Source: Symsagittifera roscoffensis
Taxonomy: Eukaryota > Xenacoelomorpha > Acoela > Convolutidae
Length of the DNA stretch: 60,000 nucleotides
Direction of reading: 5' to 3'
NCBI RefSeq assembly: GCF_963678635.1
Contig: NC_087069.1
Coordinates: 27,022,303 to 27,082,302, forward strand
The notes beneath the pieces were generated by a model. The model saw only the letters and a program-made list of their open reading frames with translations, did no database searches and was not told the origin of the DNA. Shown here one piece after another: positions 1-9,776 of this stretch; the first letter of the stretch is position 1; every line of letters starts with the position of its first letter. Both the position numbers and the translations under genes were made by a program.

Positions 1-30
1 AACTTTGATTATTTCGCAGGATGTGACACA

Positions 31-420
31 AGTGGACAAAATCAACCGCAAATTCAAGTTTTCACTCCTTAATTACTTATTTTCAATGTCCTTTTTGGAC
101 AACATTTCCTTCAAAATTCTGTAAAATTGTTAAGTATACCAAGAGCAAATCATTAGATACCATCTAAGGAAATATCAATTTTTGATTTCAAAGACTTGCC
201 AATGTTAGCCGGGTCTGAAAATGCCAGATTTCGTCATCTGCACAAAGTTTTTCAATAACACTGAATACCTCCATTTGCTCTCTACGTTCTTCATGATTTG
301 CTCTTGATTTATGTCCTATGTAATAGTTTTACTGAATTCTAAAGAAATGTTGTCCAAAATGTCATTGAAAAGAAGCATTTTAGAGAAAAAAAAACAAGAT
401 TTTGCGTTTAATTTTGTCTG
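31..420. mobile_element. Foldback element with long imperfect inverted arms
   Basis: The left arm (about 31-160) reappears in inverted orientation at about 290-420. Matching landmarks are GGACAAAAT near 34 against ATTTTGTCT near 411, TTTTTGGACAACATTTC near 92 against the inverse near 345, and AGAGCAAATCAT near 140 against ATGATTTGCTCT near 294. The arms are about 130 bp long and separated by about 130 bp. No coding sequence is present, so this looks like a MITE or foldback transposon. I could not define a clean target duplication. Confidence 0.65.
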
Positions 421-3400
421 CTACCATGCATAATAGCCTGATTATCAACCAGGAATTTCAAAATGAGATACATCTATTGGTTTTGCAGTAAATGACCAAA
501 TGATAGTTTAGATAAGAACTATTACATTTGCTTGCTGTTATCGTCGTTCAACTAGTGGTTAGTTAAAATTTGAACGTATGTAACTTTTAATTAACCTTCG
601 TTTTCGCAATACACATAAAGCAAAAGTTGAAAAAATTTCTGCAAAAAAATGAAATAATTATACAAATAATTTTAGATTTTTATTCGTTTTTCTAGTAAGT
701 TTATGTCAAACATGATTGTTCTTTGAACATGCTAAAATTGTAGGCTTTGTTTTAAATTGAAATAATTATTAAGTTATTTTTAAAATTTTTTTTGTTGTCG
801 GAATTTTCTGTTCTGATCTTGCAGCAATCGGCTATTCTTGTTATGATTATGCTCCCCACCAATTTCAAATTGTCTTTGTTGTTAGAAAAAGCTTGGAAAA
901 AACTAGGTTTTTCAATTCCCAAAAATGTTAATTTGACAGATTCAGTTCAGAAGCAAATGGTATACATTTCAGTCGAGTAGCCCAAAAAAGTTTACGGCAA
1001 AAATTTATCATTTTTCTTTGAGATAACATTGATTTAATGAATCTCTGTTTCTAAATGCAAATTTAAAGTTTTATAAATAATGTTTGTGAGCATTTTTTCA
1101 AAAAAACTCGTCTGTCTATTTGCACTATCAGTCTTTGCACTAGAGTGATCGGAAATTTAATTTGGTCGTTCAACAAAAAGTCCCCCACAACAGGGACTTA
1201 ACTCAACTAGGTTGAAACAATTTTTGAAACTGCTTCGACTAAAAAAACTGTCGTCGCGACTGGCGCGACCAAAGGAAATAGCGCAAGCGAAGCGAAAATT
1301 CAACTTTTCGCAGCTGAAAAAAATCGTCGCCACTCACATTAATTACAAACCGGTACAATTAACCAGTCGAGACAAGCGCGACCTAAAGAAATGTTTAGAG
1401 CAATTTCTGATCCTGGAAGAATCGCCACTCTTTTCAACTGAACTAACTTTTTTGGGCGTTAATTGTAACAGAATTAGACAAATTATTCAAGTTTCAAAGG
1501 ACCATTTTCGCATAGGTTATTTCTCATTTCAAATTTGAGCGCCTGATTAGTATCTTTAAGTTGGTTTAAAGGACTCCATTCAAACAGATTGTCAAAAAAC
1601 CGATGTTTGCTTGAAGAAAAAAAGATAAAATATTCCATCTTTCCTTGGATAATCGGAGCAGAAAAAAGCTTTAAAAACTCTGAAAGCTGAGGATAAATTA
1701 ATGGCAAAAACTTGAGCTACTATTGTTGAGGTCCAACTGATGGTTGGGGTTTGAGCCAAAAATTTTACATTTCTACGAATTTTAAAAATTGCTAAGGGTT
1801 CCAAAAATTTTTGTAAAAACATTCCTTTCACATTCCATTTAGAGTAAGAATTGAAGTTATTAGCGTCTATCAACTAGTCAAAATAGTTTGAATAGTTTGC
1901 TTTTAACTTTTTAACGTTTTCGCAATAGAGAATAACATCATTATCAAGTTGTTTAAATCAGAATTGTTTGTTTTTCGTTTTTATAATTCGGCACTCGTCT
2001 TCTTGTTTATAGTTAGTATAAAATTTTAGTTTTTTTTTGGAAAAATGACGCCTTCAGCATCACAATATATTATTTATGATAGAGCGCGCGCTGAATTTCT
2101 CCAAAAAAAAAACAAAAAATGATCTTTCCGTCCTGTTTTTTTTTTAAATCAAATATATATTTTTTGAAAAACTGCTGTTGAGAATCCTTTGACCAAAATT
2201 GTTTTTGCGAGTTTGTATTTTTAAATTTTTGTCTGCCACAGTTGTTATTGTTTCCCAACATATCAAATGCTAGGAATATTCATTGCTGTGTAAAGAAAAA
2301 CCAAAGAATCTGGGAGCCAACATCCCGCCTATTTAAATAAGCTCAAACATCATTTTAATTTTATCAACGCCTTCTAAGATATGCAAGTCTAACCATGTTT
2401 GTCGAAAGGCTAAATTTCCATTCAGACAAAGGCTAGCCGCATTATGGTTTATCTCATTGCAAATAATTTTGACGCCAATTTTGCGGCCGATTGCTCATTT
2501 ACAGTTGATCTAGCGTCTTTTGATCCTTAGAAATAAGTTTAACGTTATTAACGTTTTACCCGAAGTCGATGTTTGACTAGCAGATTTAACTCTTCTTTGA
2601 AGTGATATGAGACGATATAAGTCAATAGTATAATGTAAAGCTATGTTTGAGTTTATACCCTGAAGCGCTGGTTTGGGTTTTTGCTGTTTATTTGTGACTC
2701 AGAAATCGAGTTGGAAAGATAGACCAATTAGCTTGCCCGTGTTAAGTTGTTTGATGATTTAGAAAATGCGCCGCTCGCTAGAAATGGTTCCAGAAAGTAT
2801 GGACGAAATCGCCCGTCGAACTGAGTTAAGTGGTTTGGATTTCAATATAATGGATCGACTTTTTGTTCAAGTTTAACTCAAGGTCATGACGAGAATATTA
2901 AACAGGTCAGCTGCCAGAGTATAGCACTGATTGTTGCGACAACACAATTTTTAAAAGTTTCTGCTAGGTAAGCTTTAGAGCTTGAAGTCACTCAAATTAC
3001 TGGAAAAAAAACCATAAAAAACTAAATTGGAAAAAAAATTATTCATGGAATCTGTTTCTTTTTCTGTCCAAATCACCAACACTCAGGTAATTATTGAAAA
3101 TTCAGACGCAAAAATCCAGTTTTTATATTTTATTTAGCTCTATTATTTTAAACAAGGATCTAGAATTTCAACTCATTCATTTTGAAAAAAAAAGAGATGA
3201 AGGATTAAGTAAAAGAAAAGAAGTATCAAAATGTATTCACTTAAACTAGTTGAAATCATTTGCTATCAAAACAAGAAGAAACCTCTTAAACCAATTTTAA
3301 CAGTCAAATCGGCAGTTCGTTTAAAGCTATCACACCAATTTATTAAATTATCATCATAGTCGTAAATAACAAATAAACAATAAGCGCATCAAAATCTGAT

Positions 3401-3639
3401 GAAGTTAAAGTTACGCTGCACCTTTGTCATTTAATAAACAGCGATTTCGTTTAAAATTATTTTTTAATTTTTCAGACGAAAAATAAAGCTATTAAAACTA
3501 ATGAAGTTGCAAAGTTTTCCGCAGTTTTTTTTCGCCAAACAAGTTACTTTTCCAATCCAAAACATATCTTGGCGTTCTAACTCTTTTCAACATTTCGATC
3601 AATTGGAGTAAAATTGAAATGTAAAATATACATTTTAAG
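421..3639. other. AT-rich intergenic DNA without a supported gene
   Basis: No gene is recognised. Two patches look slightly coding-like. The first is an open stretch at 1212-1538 on the plus strand, with no ATG and more GC than its surroundings. The second is a short ATG-initiated frame at 2766-2876 (36 codons beginning MRRSLEMVPE), preceded by a TTTAG that could be a splice acceptor. Neither resembles a family I know. Confidence 0.4.
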
Positions 3640-3645
3640 TTTATT
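3640..3645 (-). promoter_or_regulatory. Polyadenylation signal AATAAA of the frizzled gene
   Basis: Read on the minus strand, AATAAA lies about 25 bases after the frizzled stop codon at 3671-3673. If it is used, the 3' UTR would be very short. Its position and exact match are seen directly; its use is inferred. Confidence 0.5.
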
Positions 3646-3670
3646 TAACCCAAATTTTCGATCTGTTCAA

Positions 3671-5344
3671 TTACACTTTGCCCATGTCGTAACGTGTAGG
3701 CGACGCTGGGGTTTGATTAATTCCACTGTTGTACCCTTGCATGTTTTGCTGTCCGTTGGGAGATTTTTTCCCATTTTTATTTTGGGGTGTGGGGCTCGAA
3801 TTATTGTTGTTGTTGTTGTTTCCGGGCGGTACTCTGTACTGATTTGCGGGAACAATAAGGTTATTGTTCGACTGTGTATAATGCACGACACTGACAGGTG
3901 TTTTGTTGTAATCATAGGGGGTGTGGCAACACCTGAAAATAACACGTGACCACAATTTGAGGGTTTTGCAGTTCAGAATCCAGAAGCAAGTTCCAATGCA
4001 CAGAACGAAAGGGTTGAAAATTTTAATCAGAGTTAGGTAAATTTTGGGTACATTCGCTTTGGTCTCTTCTGGGGCTAATCCGAACGGCGTTTGATTCGAA
4101 TTTAGACTCTCATACCAGCTCGGAATTTGAAGGAACTCGTAAGTTGTCAAAGCCAAGTAAGCCGCGGTCGGAACTATATACGAAATTGTGAAAACTGTCA
4201 TCCGAATCATCAGCTTGTCGAATCGTTTCGTATCCACGCCCGACAAATTAGCGTCAATCTTAGTCGTTCTAAGTCGCTTTCGAACTTGGAACACGGAAAC
4301 GAATCCGTAAGTTATGAGTAATAACCCAAGTACAGCGCAGATAGTTATGGGGACTATAATAAAAATTAACAAGTTGACTGCGGTTTGAGAGCCTATGACA
4401 CAAAGACCAGTTAAAGGGTCGCCTTCGAATCTTTTTGTCGCCAGGGTTATCACAGTTTGCACGGTGGGGATGGCCCACGCCGAGACATGGAACCAAATAC
4501 TAATCGCTTCCAGAGCTTCCTGGCTCCATCCTTTAACAGCTGTTAAGAACCAGGAAATAGCCAGAACAACCCACCAAACGTGCAAAGCCATTTGAGAGTA
4601 GTAGATGATAAGAAAGGAAACGGTACACATGAATTCGCCGTTCAAACCCTCTTGCAAGTACACCCGTCCTTCGCGTATTGTAGTACAAGCTACGCCCTCG
4701 ACGCCTGTGAATATTCGGAAAAAATGGCCACAGGCGTAGAAAAAACAACACACAGAGTGACATATTATGGGTTTTTCAGGGTAGGCAAATCTTGAAACAT
4801 CGGCAAAGTAAGTTAAAACTGTAATGGCTGATGACACCGCGCAAACAGTTGCGCAGATTATAATCCAGTTGAAAGCTAGAAGCTTTTCGGTTTCGGTGTA
4901 AAGATTGTTATTTGGGCATTTTAAGACGCAGTTTTTTGCTTCTGAAACTTCGTAGAAATTCTCTTCGTTGCAGCAAAATTCTCCCGAAGAGTCGGGAGCC
5001 CAGGCACAACATTCTTGGACTCCCCATTGTTTATAAAGAGCTTTCGGGTTTAATACCTGCAGTATGTGTTCGTTCAAATCATTTGCATCGTACTCGTGTT
5101 CGTTAAAGCGGCAGTAATGTAATTCGTCATCGATAGCACATCGTGTCGGGATCAGTTCGTCAATATATTTGTAGCCCAGAGTCGTAGACGATACTATTAG
5201 TTTAATTTCAGGGTATTTCTCAATACAAGTCTTGGCAGAGTAGCAAAACTCCTGGCATAGTTTACTCGGAGATTGTCTCTCTGGATGACTAGAGTCTCTA
5301 GCAAGACAAATCTCATATTGTAAACCACATCCAACGTGCAGCAT
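3671..5344 (-). CDS. fz: Frizzled-family Wnt receptor, exon 3 (second half of CRD, seven-pass membrane domain, tail)
   Basis: Frizzled proteins are seven-pass plasma-membrane receptors that bind Wnt through an extracellular cysteine-rich domain and signal through Dishevelled. This exon encodes 557 residues. It begins with CRD cysteines (GC, IC, LCQEFC, TC, TRC), followed by a cysteine-rich linker and seven hydrophobic segments starting near residue 259 of the joined protein. It includes the family-typical stretch SQMALHVWWVVLAISWFL and the cytoplasmic KTLKLW, matching the Dishevelled-recruiting KTxxxW motif just after the last membrane segment. The tail of about 90 residues is rich in Asn, Pro and Gln with a seven-Asn run. 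Its Y-x-x-TPVSVVHYT patch resembles the Fz9/10 tails. The apparent ATG at 5344 directly follows TTTTTTTTCAG, so I read it as an internal codon after a splice acceptor, not the start. Joined with 6036-6162 and 9589-9776 the protein is 662 residues, normal for the family. The Fz9/10 or Fz4 placement is tentative because the sequence is divergent. Confidence 0.95.
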   Translation of the reverse strand: MLHVGCGLQYEICLARDSSHPERQSPSKLCQEFCYSAKTCIEKYPEIKLIVSSTTLGYKYIDELIPTRCAIDDELHYCRFNEHEYDANDLNEHILQVLNPKALYKQWGVQECCAWAPDSSGEFCCNEENFYEVSEAKNCVLKCPNNNLYTETEKLLAFNWIIICATVCAVSSAITVLTYFADVSRFAYPEKPIICHSVCCFFYACGHFFRIFTGVEGVACTTIREGRVYLQEGLNGEFMCTVSFLIIYYSQMALHVWWVVLAISWFLTAVKGWSQEALEAISIWFHVSAWAIPTVQTVITLATKRFEGDPLTGLCVIGSQTAVNLLIFIIVPITICAVLGLLLITYGFVSVFQVRKRLRTTKIDANLSGVDTKRFDKLMIRMTVFTISYIVPTAAYLALTTYEFLQIPSWYESLNSNQTPFGLAPEETKANVPKIYLTLIKIFNPFVLCIGTCFWILNCKTLKLWSRVIFRCCHTPYDYNKTPVSVVHYTQSNNNLIVPANQYRVPPGNNNNNNNSSPTPQNKNGKKSPNGQQNMQGYNSGINQTPASPTRYDMGKV

Positions 5345-5384
5345 CTGAAAAAAAATACAAATTTATAATCAGGGATCTCTTTAA

Positions 5385-5455
5385 CTATTTCCCCCTTTTG
5401 CAAAAAGGAGGTGGGAGATTCGTCACTAGGTACATTAGGGGGAGGGGTAGTTAAA
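5385..5455. repeat. C/G-run foldback repeat
   Basis: TTTAACTATTTCCCCC on the left pairs loosely with GGGGGAGGGGTAGTTAAATA on the right, with an inner CACTAGGTAC. The same pattern, in inverted orientation and with CACCTAGTAACGA, is at 13988-14125, and a related one is at 28495-28645. This is a small dispersed palindromic repeat. Confidence 0.5.
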
Positions 5456-5640
5456 TACATCCATAATCAGTTGGTGATTCGATTTGAGAGAGATAGAATT
5501 GACTAGTATATCATTCAAACCACTTTTGACGTCAGTCGAACTACAATGAAAAACAATCAAAAAAATTCTGTCTCGAAAAAAGCGGTTTGAAAACTTAGGT
5601 TAGTTTACACCGAAGTCACAAAAATAGTGGCGTCACAAGT

Positions 5641-5735
5641 CCCACCTCATAAGGGCTCTCCCCCTCCCCCAATTGGACAATGCGAACAGGCAAATTACTA
5701 GTGAAAATTCGCAGGTGGGGGGAAGGAAAAAGAGC
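5641..5735. mobile_element. 95 bp insertion flanked by perfect 10 bp direct repeats
   Basis: CGTCACAAGT occurs immediately before (5631-5640) and after (5736-5745) this segment. The segment has imperfect inverted ends: GGGCTCTCCCCC on the left, and GGCTCTTTTTCC as the reverse complement of the right. A target duplication of 9-10 bp is typical of MULE-like insertions, but the ends are too poor to classify. It lies inside the frizzled intron. Confidence 0.5.
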
Positions 5736-6035
5736 CGTCACAAGTAATGCAGATTAAAAAATCTAGGAGTTTTTTGAGTTATTCAACTACTTTCGAACTA
5801 ACTAAGCTAATTAGTTTTTGATAGAATACTACTTATCACTATTTAAAAGACAATAAAAAATGAGAAAAAAGTCTTTTTTTTTGAGAAATGACGGTGATCG
5901 AAACCTTTAGAGCCACTTGCAGAAGAGTCGCTATTTTTGTTGAAGGATTTTCTGATTGAAAATTAAATTTCTTTTATATAAAAGGATATTACTGTTTACG
6001 GATATTCTGATTGAAAATTAAACTAATTATCTGAC

Positions 6036-6162
6036 CTTTGTAACACACATCTCCAATTCCGGATTGCACGAATGAGCTGCCAGTTCGACCAGCTGATCAG
6101 CTATGGTACCGAACTCCGCAACGAGAGGATATGGTCGATTCTCACCGTTTCTTTGAATGATA
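6036..6162 (-). CDS. fz: Frizzled exon 2 (middle of the CRD)
   Basis: This short exon of 127 nt is inferred from three facts. First, exon 3 begins in the middle of a CRD, so upstream CRD sequence is required. Second, this frame ends LVELAAHSCNPELEMCVTK, which matches the Frizzled pattern of a leucine-rich helix, a Cys, about six residues and a Cys. Third, the splice signals fit: acceptor TTATTTTAG before 6162 and donor AAG|GTCAGA after 6036. The first base completes a codon begun in exon 1 (AG|T, Ser), and the 3' end is phase 0, matching exon 3. It supplies two of the ten CRD cysteines (residues 95 and 102 of the joined protein). Confidence 0.8.
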
Positions 6163-6243
6163 CTAAAATAACCAGACACTAATTTAGAATAACCAGTTTG
6201 AAAGCCAAAAAAACTGTAACTATTAAATCGATTGAGGTATGAC

Positions 6244-6674
6244 CAGGGGCGGATTTGAGGGGGTGGGGCGGACGCCCTCTCTCTCAGGGATTTGACACCC
6301 TGCCAACCAAAAGAATCCCCCCTTTGTACTGTTTTGAGATATCCATGTTTGGTGACAGACCCTAAAAATTTTCTAAAGACGCCTTTGGCGCCAATATATA
6401 ATAATTTTGAGGGGGAAGCGAGCGCTGAAAAACGAAATTTTTTGGTCAACAATTTTCAAAAAGTGCCTAAAAACACCCTTTTTGGCTTGTTTTTCAAAGT
6501 TTTGCCTGCGGTGCAAAAATTTCGCCCAAAACGCTCTTTTTAGTGCTTTGGGAGAGCTTGAAAGCTTGGAAACTCAATTTGGTCGACCTAAAAAAAGTGG
6601 ACAAAATTTTTTGAAAATTTTTGATAATTCGACCCCCCCCCCCCCCCCTCGAGAAAATCCTAGATCCGCCCCTG
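6244..6674. mobile_element. Non-autonomous hAT element (MITE) with target duplication
   Basis: The terminal inverted repeats are CAGGGGCGGAT at 6244 and ATCCGCCCCTG ending at 6674, an end sequence common in hAT MITEs. The flanks are GGTATGAC (6236-6243) and GGTGTGAC (6675-6682), an 8 bp target duplication with one mismatch, as expected for hAT. No transposase is encoded. A C homopolymer of about 18 bp lies near the right end. The element sits in intron 1 of frizzled. Confidence 0.85.
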
Positions 6675-6887
6675 GGTGTGACTTCGAATCGCAAAGGGTA
6701 CGTAAAAAAAACTGTTATGCGTGTGTAAAAATAGCCCGTTTTTATTATTTAGCCACATTCCAAACTGAGTCATTTGCTGGGCCAAATCTCTTTTAAGCTT
6801 CTGAACACCGTTATTTTGCGGATAGAACTTTCACGTGCTACCAAACTTGAAACCGAAATCGGCCAAATCTGTGGTAGATCTGAAGCT

Positions 6888-6990
6888 GGAGGTTGTTGTT
6901 GCTGTTGTAGTAGTAACTACGTTGTAGTAAATGACAGGGGATCGAATACGGGATCTGACGATCTCAGGACAAATGCGCTACCACTATTTT
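6888..6990 (-). mobile_element. tRNA-derived SINE with simple-repeat tail
   Basis: On the minus strand the head reads TAGTGGTAGCGC (A-box-like, 6975-6986), then GTATTCGATCCC (B-box-like, 6938-6949) at tRNA-like spacing. A tail of CAA/TAC-type short repeats follows to about 6888. The acceptor stem is not closed, so it is not an intact tRNA. It lies in frizzled intron 1 in the same orientation as the gene. Confidence 0.6.
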
Positions 6991-8154
6991 AAGTTCCTAT
7001 ATAAAGAAACTGTATACGAAACTTTTTTTTGACAAATTTGTTAGATAAGGAATTTTTTGTTGTAACCAATCTGGAAACAATGACGAGCTATCGCATATTA
7101 TGTTTTTTTTCCGCACGATTTTAGCGACCTCAAATGAAAGCCGTAGGGTGTCGTCATACCTGGGCTCATATTAAAGTAGCAAATTCGATTCCAAAAACAT
7201 GATTCAAAATTATTACATAACAATTCCTTCAGAAAAGAGAAAAACTGGTCTTAACATTTTGACTGCGAGTACTTCAACTTAAAACTTTTTTTACTGCAAG
7301 TACTCAATTTTAAACTTGGATGGAAACCAGTTATCGAAAAGAAGGAGTGATTTCTCAATTCGTTTTATATTAATTTTATATGTAATTTAGGTTTTTTGTC
7401 TATTTCTGAAGCTGTAGTGAAGAAAAATAAAACAGGGTAATTCTGTAAAAGACTTAAACTTTCAAAATGTTGGAAAAAAATTTTAACAGAAGATTAAGTA
7501 ATTTTTAATTTTTTTAAAATTTTAATATTAGACAAAAACTTCTCAAAGTTCAAGGCAAAAGTTTTACGATAACTTTTTTTTTCGTTAACGGATTGTGAAA
7601 ACAATTTTCTTGCATGGATTTTCTGCAAAATGGATTTTTTTCTGCAAAAATGAATTGATATTAACTTTGTTAATAATTATTTTAGTTCCAATCACGAAAT
7701 GCAAAAGAGTCTTTTGTTCGGGCTTGTGGTTTTTGAACTTGTTAAACATTTTTTTTTACAAATCATCAGCTAAAAAAACAGCGCATAGGGAATGATTTCT
7801 GAGAAAATTCGAGCTCCAAAAATTAGTAACGAGGATATATCAGTAACGATAAATAAATCAGTAACGAGGAAAAATGGTCAGGACATTTTGTTAACTATTT
7901 TTCGAGAGAGCCAGAGCAGAATGAGAAACAGTGAAATTTCCATTTTGGTACATTCTTTTTGCTATGCTTGCTTGATTCTTTAAAAAAAATTAAATTAGCT
8001 CAAGTTTTCCCCTTTATCTGATTACGCCAGAAGATACAGAAAAAATTGAAACATTTAAAAATAACGATCAAATATTTTTCTCGCTCTCTGTTAGTGGCTT
8101 TGCACTCTTCTAACCGTGGAAACCGCAGCATCCCCCCAAAAAAGAAAATCATTA

Positions 8155-8349
8155 CGAGGCTAAACTGTGCACTGGATAGGCGCACAATTTTGTTTCTGTA
8201 TGTTCCTGGATTCCAGAGAAAAGTCTTTAAACATGTTAAAATTTTGTCGGAACGATCAAAGGAAATGAAAAAACAAAAGAAGAACAAAGAGAGCGTCCTT
8301 GTTGCGGAATATCGTGCTTACAATTCACAAAATGCACAGTTTGGCCTCG
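8155..8349. mobile_element. 195 bp MITE with TA flanks (CGAGGC family)
   Basis: The terminal inverted repeats are CGAGGCTAAACTGTGCA at 8155 and, reading in from 8349, CGAGGCCAAACTGTGCA (one mismatch in 17). The dinucleotide TA flanks both ends (8153-8154 and 8350-8351). The first 100 bp match, inverted, the right end of a larger relative at 23012-23630. A 130-codon open frame runs through it (8046-8438) but has no ATG support and crosses both element ends, so I do not call it a gene. Confidence 0.75.
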
Positions 8350-9588
8350 TAAGGAAAAAATTCTTCAAAATTAATAAAGCCAGAATATTTAACCACCTTC
8401 GCTATCAAGGTTGGCAGGAAAAAATAAGTGCTGTTTAAAACATTGTTTTAAACACTTGTTTTTTTCACATTTTTTTTCTACTGTTTTATTTCAGAAAAAA
8501 TTTTTAATCAGCTGATTCTGCAAATCATTCAGAAATAATTTCAGGCTCGTGATGCGTCAATTATTATAGATAGATGCAAGTGCGTTATAATGCGTAAAAA
8601 TCATCCACTCAGACTTGAGAAACAAATTAGGATCTGAAAAAGTTGGGAAACTTTCTTTTTTGCATGAGATTGCTCGAAGGTTGTTGAATAAAATTTGTGC
8701 ACATGTTTTTTAAACTAGAATCTAGAAAAACATCTGATGTAGAAAAAAAAACAATGTTTTAAGTCTTTTATTTGTTTAAAACGTAACGTTTTTTTTCTAA
8801 AAAAAAAACAAAAATTTGCCAACCCTGTTCGCTATGCGTTAATAGAAAACTGTTTTCTTTTGTAAGAACAATTTGCCAGAAAATGGTAGTTAAAGGTAGC
8901 AAAAGGTATCCGAGAAAAACGTATCGGCAATTTTATTGGGAATTGGAACAATGTCATAGATTAACAGTTTATACAAACGAGAGTATCTAGTCGCATTGCC
9001 CGTATCACAAGTGATTCTGGCCATTCTCATGTTCTTTTCAAAACTGCTCGTAATATTATTGTTCCGAGCTTCGAATTATTTTAGAGCGACGAATTATTTT
9101 TTGGGGTGTTTTTTTCTCCGAACAAATATCGCGAACTTTATGCTAGCTACCAATTTGAGATAATTTTTGAATACAAAAGTATTCTATTCACGCGTAGTGA
9201 AGACGGTTAACTAGTCTGGCTCAGGTATGATCTCAAATTTAATTGAGGAAGGAGATTGCTGAAAATATTGCGTTAATTCTGTTCTCAATACTGCGCGTGA
9301 GGGGAGATTAAAAAATCAAAATTGTGAAATCAAAATAAAAAAAATCAGAATTGTGAATTCTTTTATGAAAATTTCGTCATTTTCTTTCATCGAAATTCGA
9401 AAGCTAACCGAAATTTACACGACAGTTTTGAGGAGCCCAAAAACAGGCTCTTGAAGCCTAATGGCGTCCACGCTATCCATGCAATTGTAAGCTAGTTTAT
9501 AAAAACCCTGACAAAATTATGCCAACCCGAGATTGGAAACAATTTATAATTTTTACAACTATTTGTAATTTTAATTGATTTTCCTCAC

Positions 9589-9776
9589 CTATTGTTAAAC
9601 AAAGGTCCCATCACCCTGCGACAAGCCGTGTCCTCCGATTCTCCTCCGCTGTATTGCAGTTTTCTATTGTTGGTAATTTCACACCGTTCTTCTCCCTCGC
9701 CCAGCGCATTGTTAGTGTTACTTATAACCAAAAATATAACCAGAAAATAAGAAATCACAATCCGTTTGGAAAACAT
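9589..9776 (-). CDS. fz: Frizzled exon 1 (signal peptide and CRD start)
   Basis: The ATG at 9776 opens 62 codons. The start is MFSKRIVISYFLVIFLVIS, a typical signal peptide with cleavage likely near residues 22-26. Then come the first two CRD cysteines (ERCEIT and DTACRR) and PLFNN. The exon ends at a strong donor, AG|GTGAGG. Splicing to 6162 makes FNNS: an Asn-glycosylation sequon at the place where Frizzled CRDs have YNxT, followed by an Asn a few residues on like the PN of YNxTxxPN. The open frame extends upstream to a TTG at 9797, but the hydrophobic segment is best positioned from the ATG. That the exon belongs to frizzled is an inference from CRD content, intron phase and order; no other gene part lies between. 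Confidence 0.78.

Larger units (their letters stand above)
5345..6035 (-). other. Frizzled intron 2
   Basis: Inferred intron of 691 bp, in phase 0. The minus-strand donor is AAG|GTCAGA after 6036, and the acceptor is a long T-run ending TTTCAG at 5345. It contains a C/G-run foldback repeat (about 5385-5455) and a 95 bp insertion flanked by direct repeats (5641-5735). Confidence 0.75.
6163..9588 (-). other. Frizzled intron 1
   Basis: Inferred phase-2 intron of about 3.4 kb, donor AATAG|GTGAGG and acceptor TTATTTTAG. Besides the hAT MITE, the SINE head and the TA-flanked MITE listed separately, it has TTGTTCCGAG near 9058 that resembles the 5' end of the Helentron-like family, without a matching 3' end. 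The remaining stretches (6991-8152, 8352-9588) are AT-rich with nothing recognised. Confidence 0.7.

Noticed and set aside
3667-5106. Plus- and minus-strand frames overlapping the frizzled exon
   Set aside because: Shadows of the frizzled coding sequence; no domain in any of them.
8046-8438. 130-codon basic open frame on the plus strand
   Set aside because: It crosses both ends of a 195 bp MITE, lacks an ATG start and shows no known domain.
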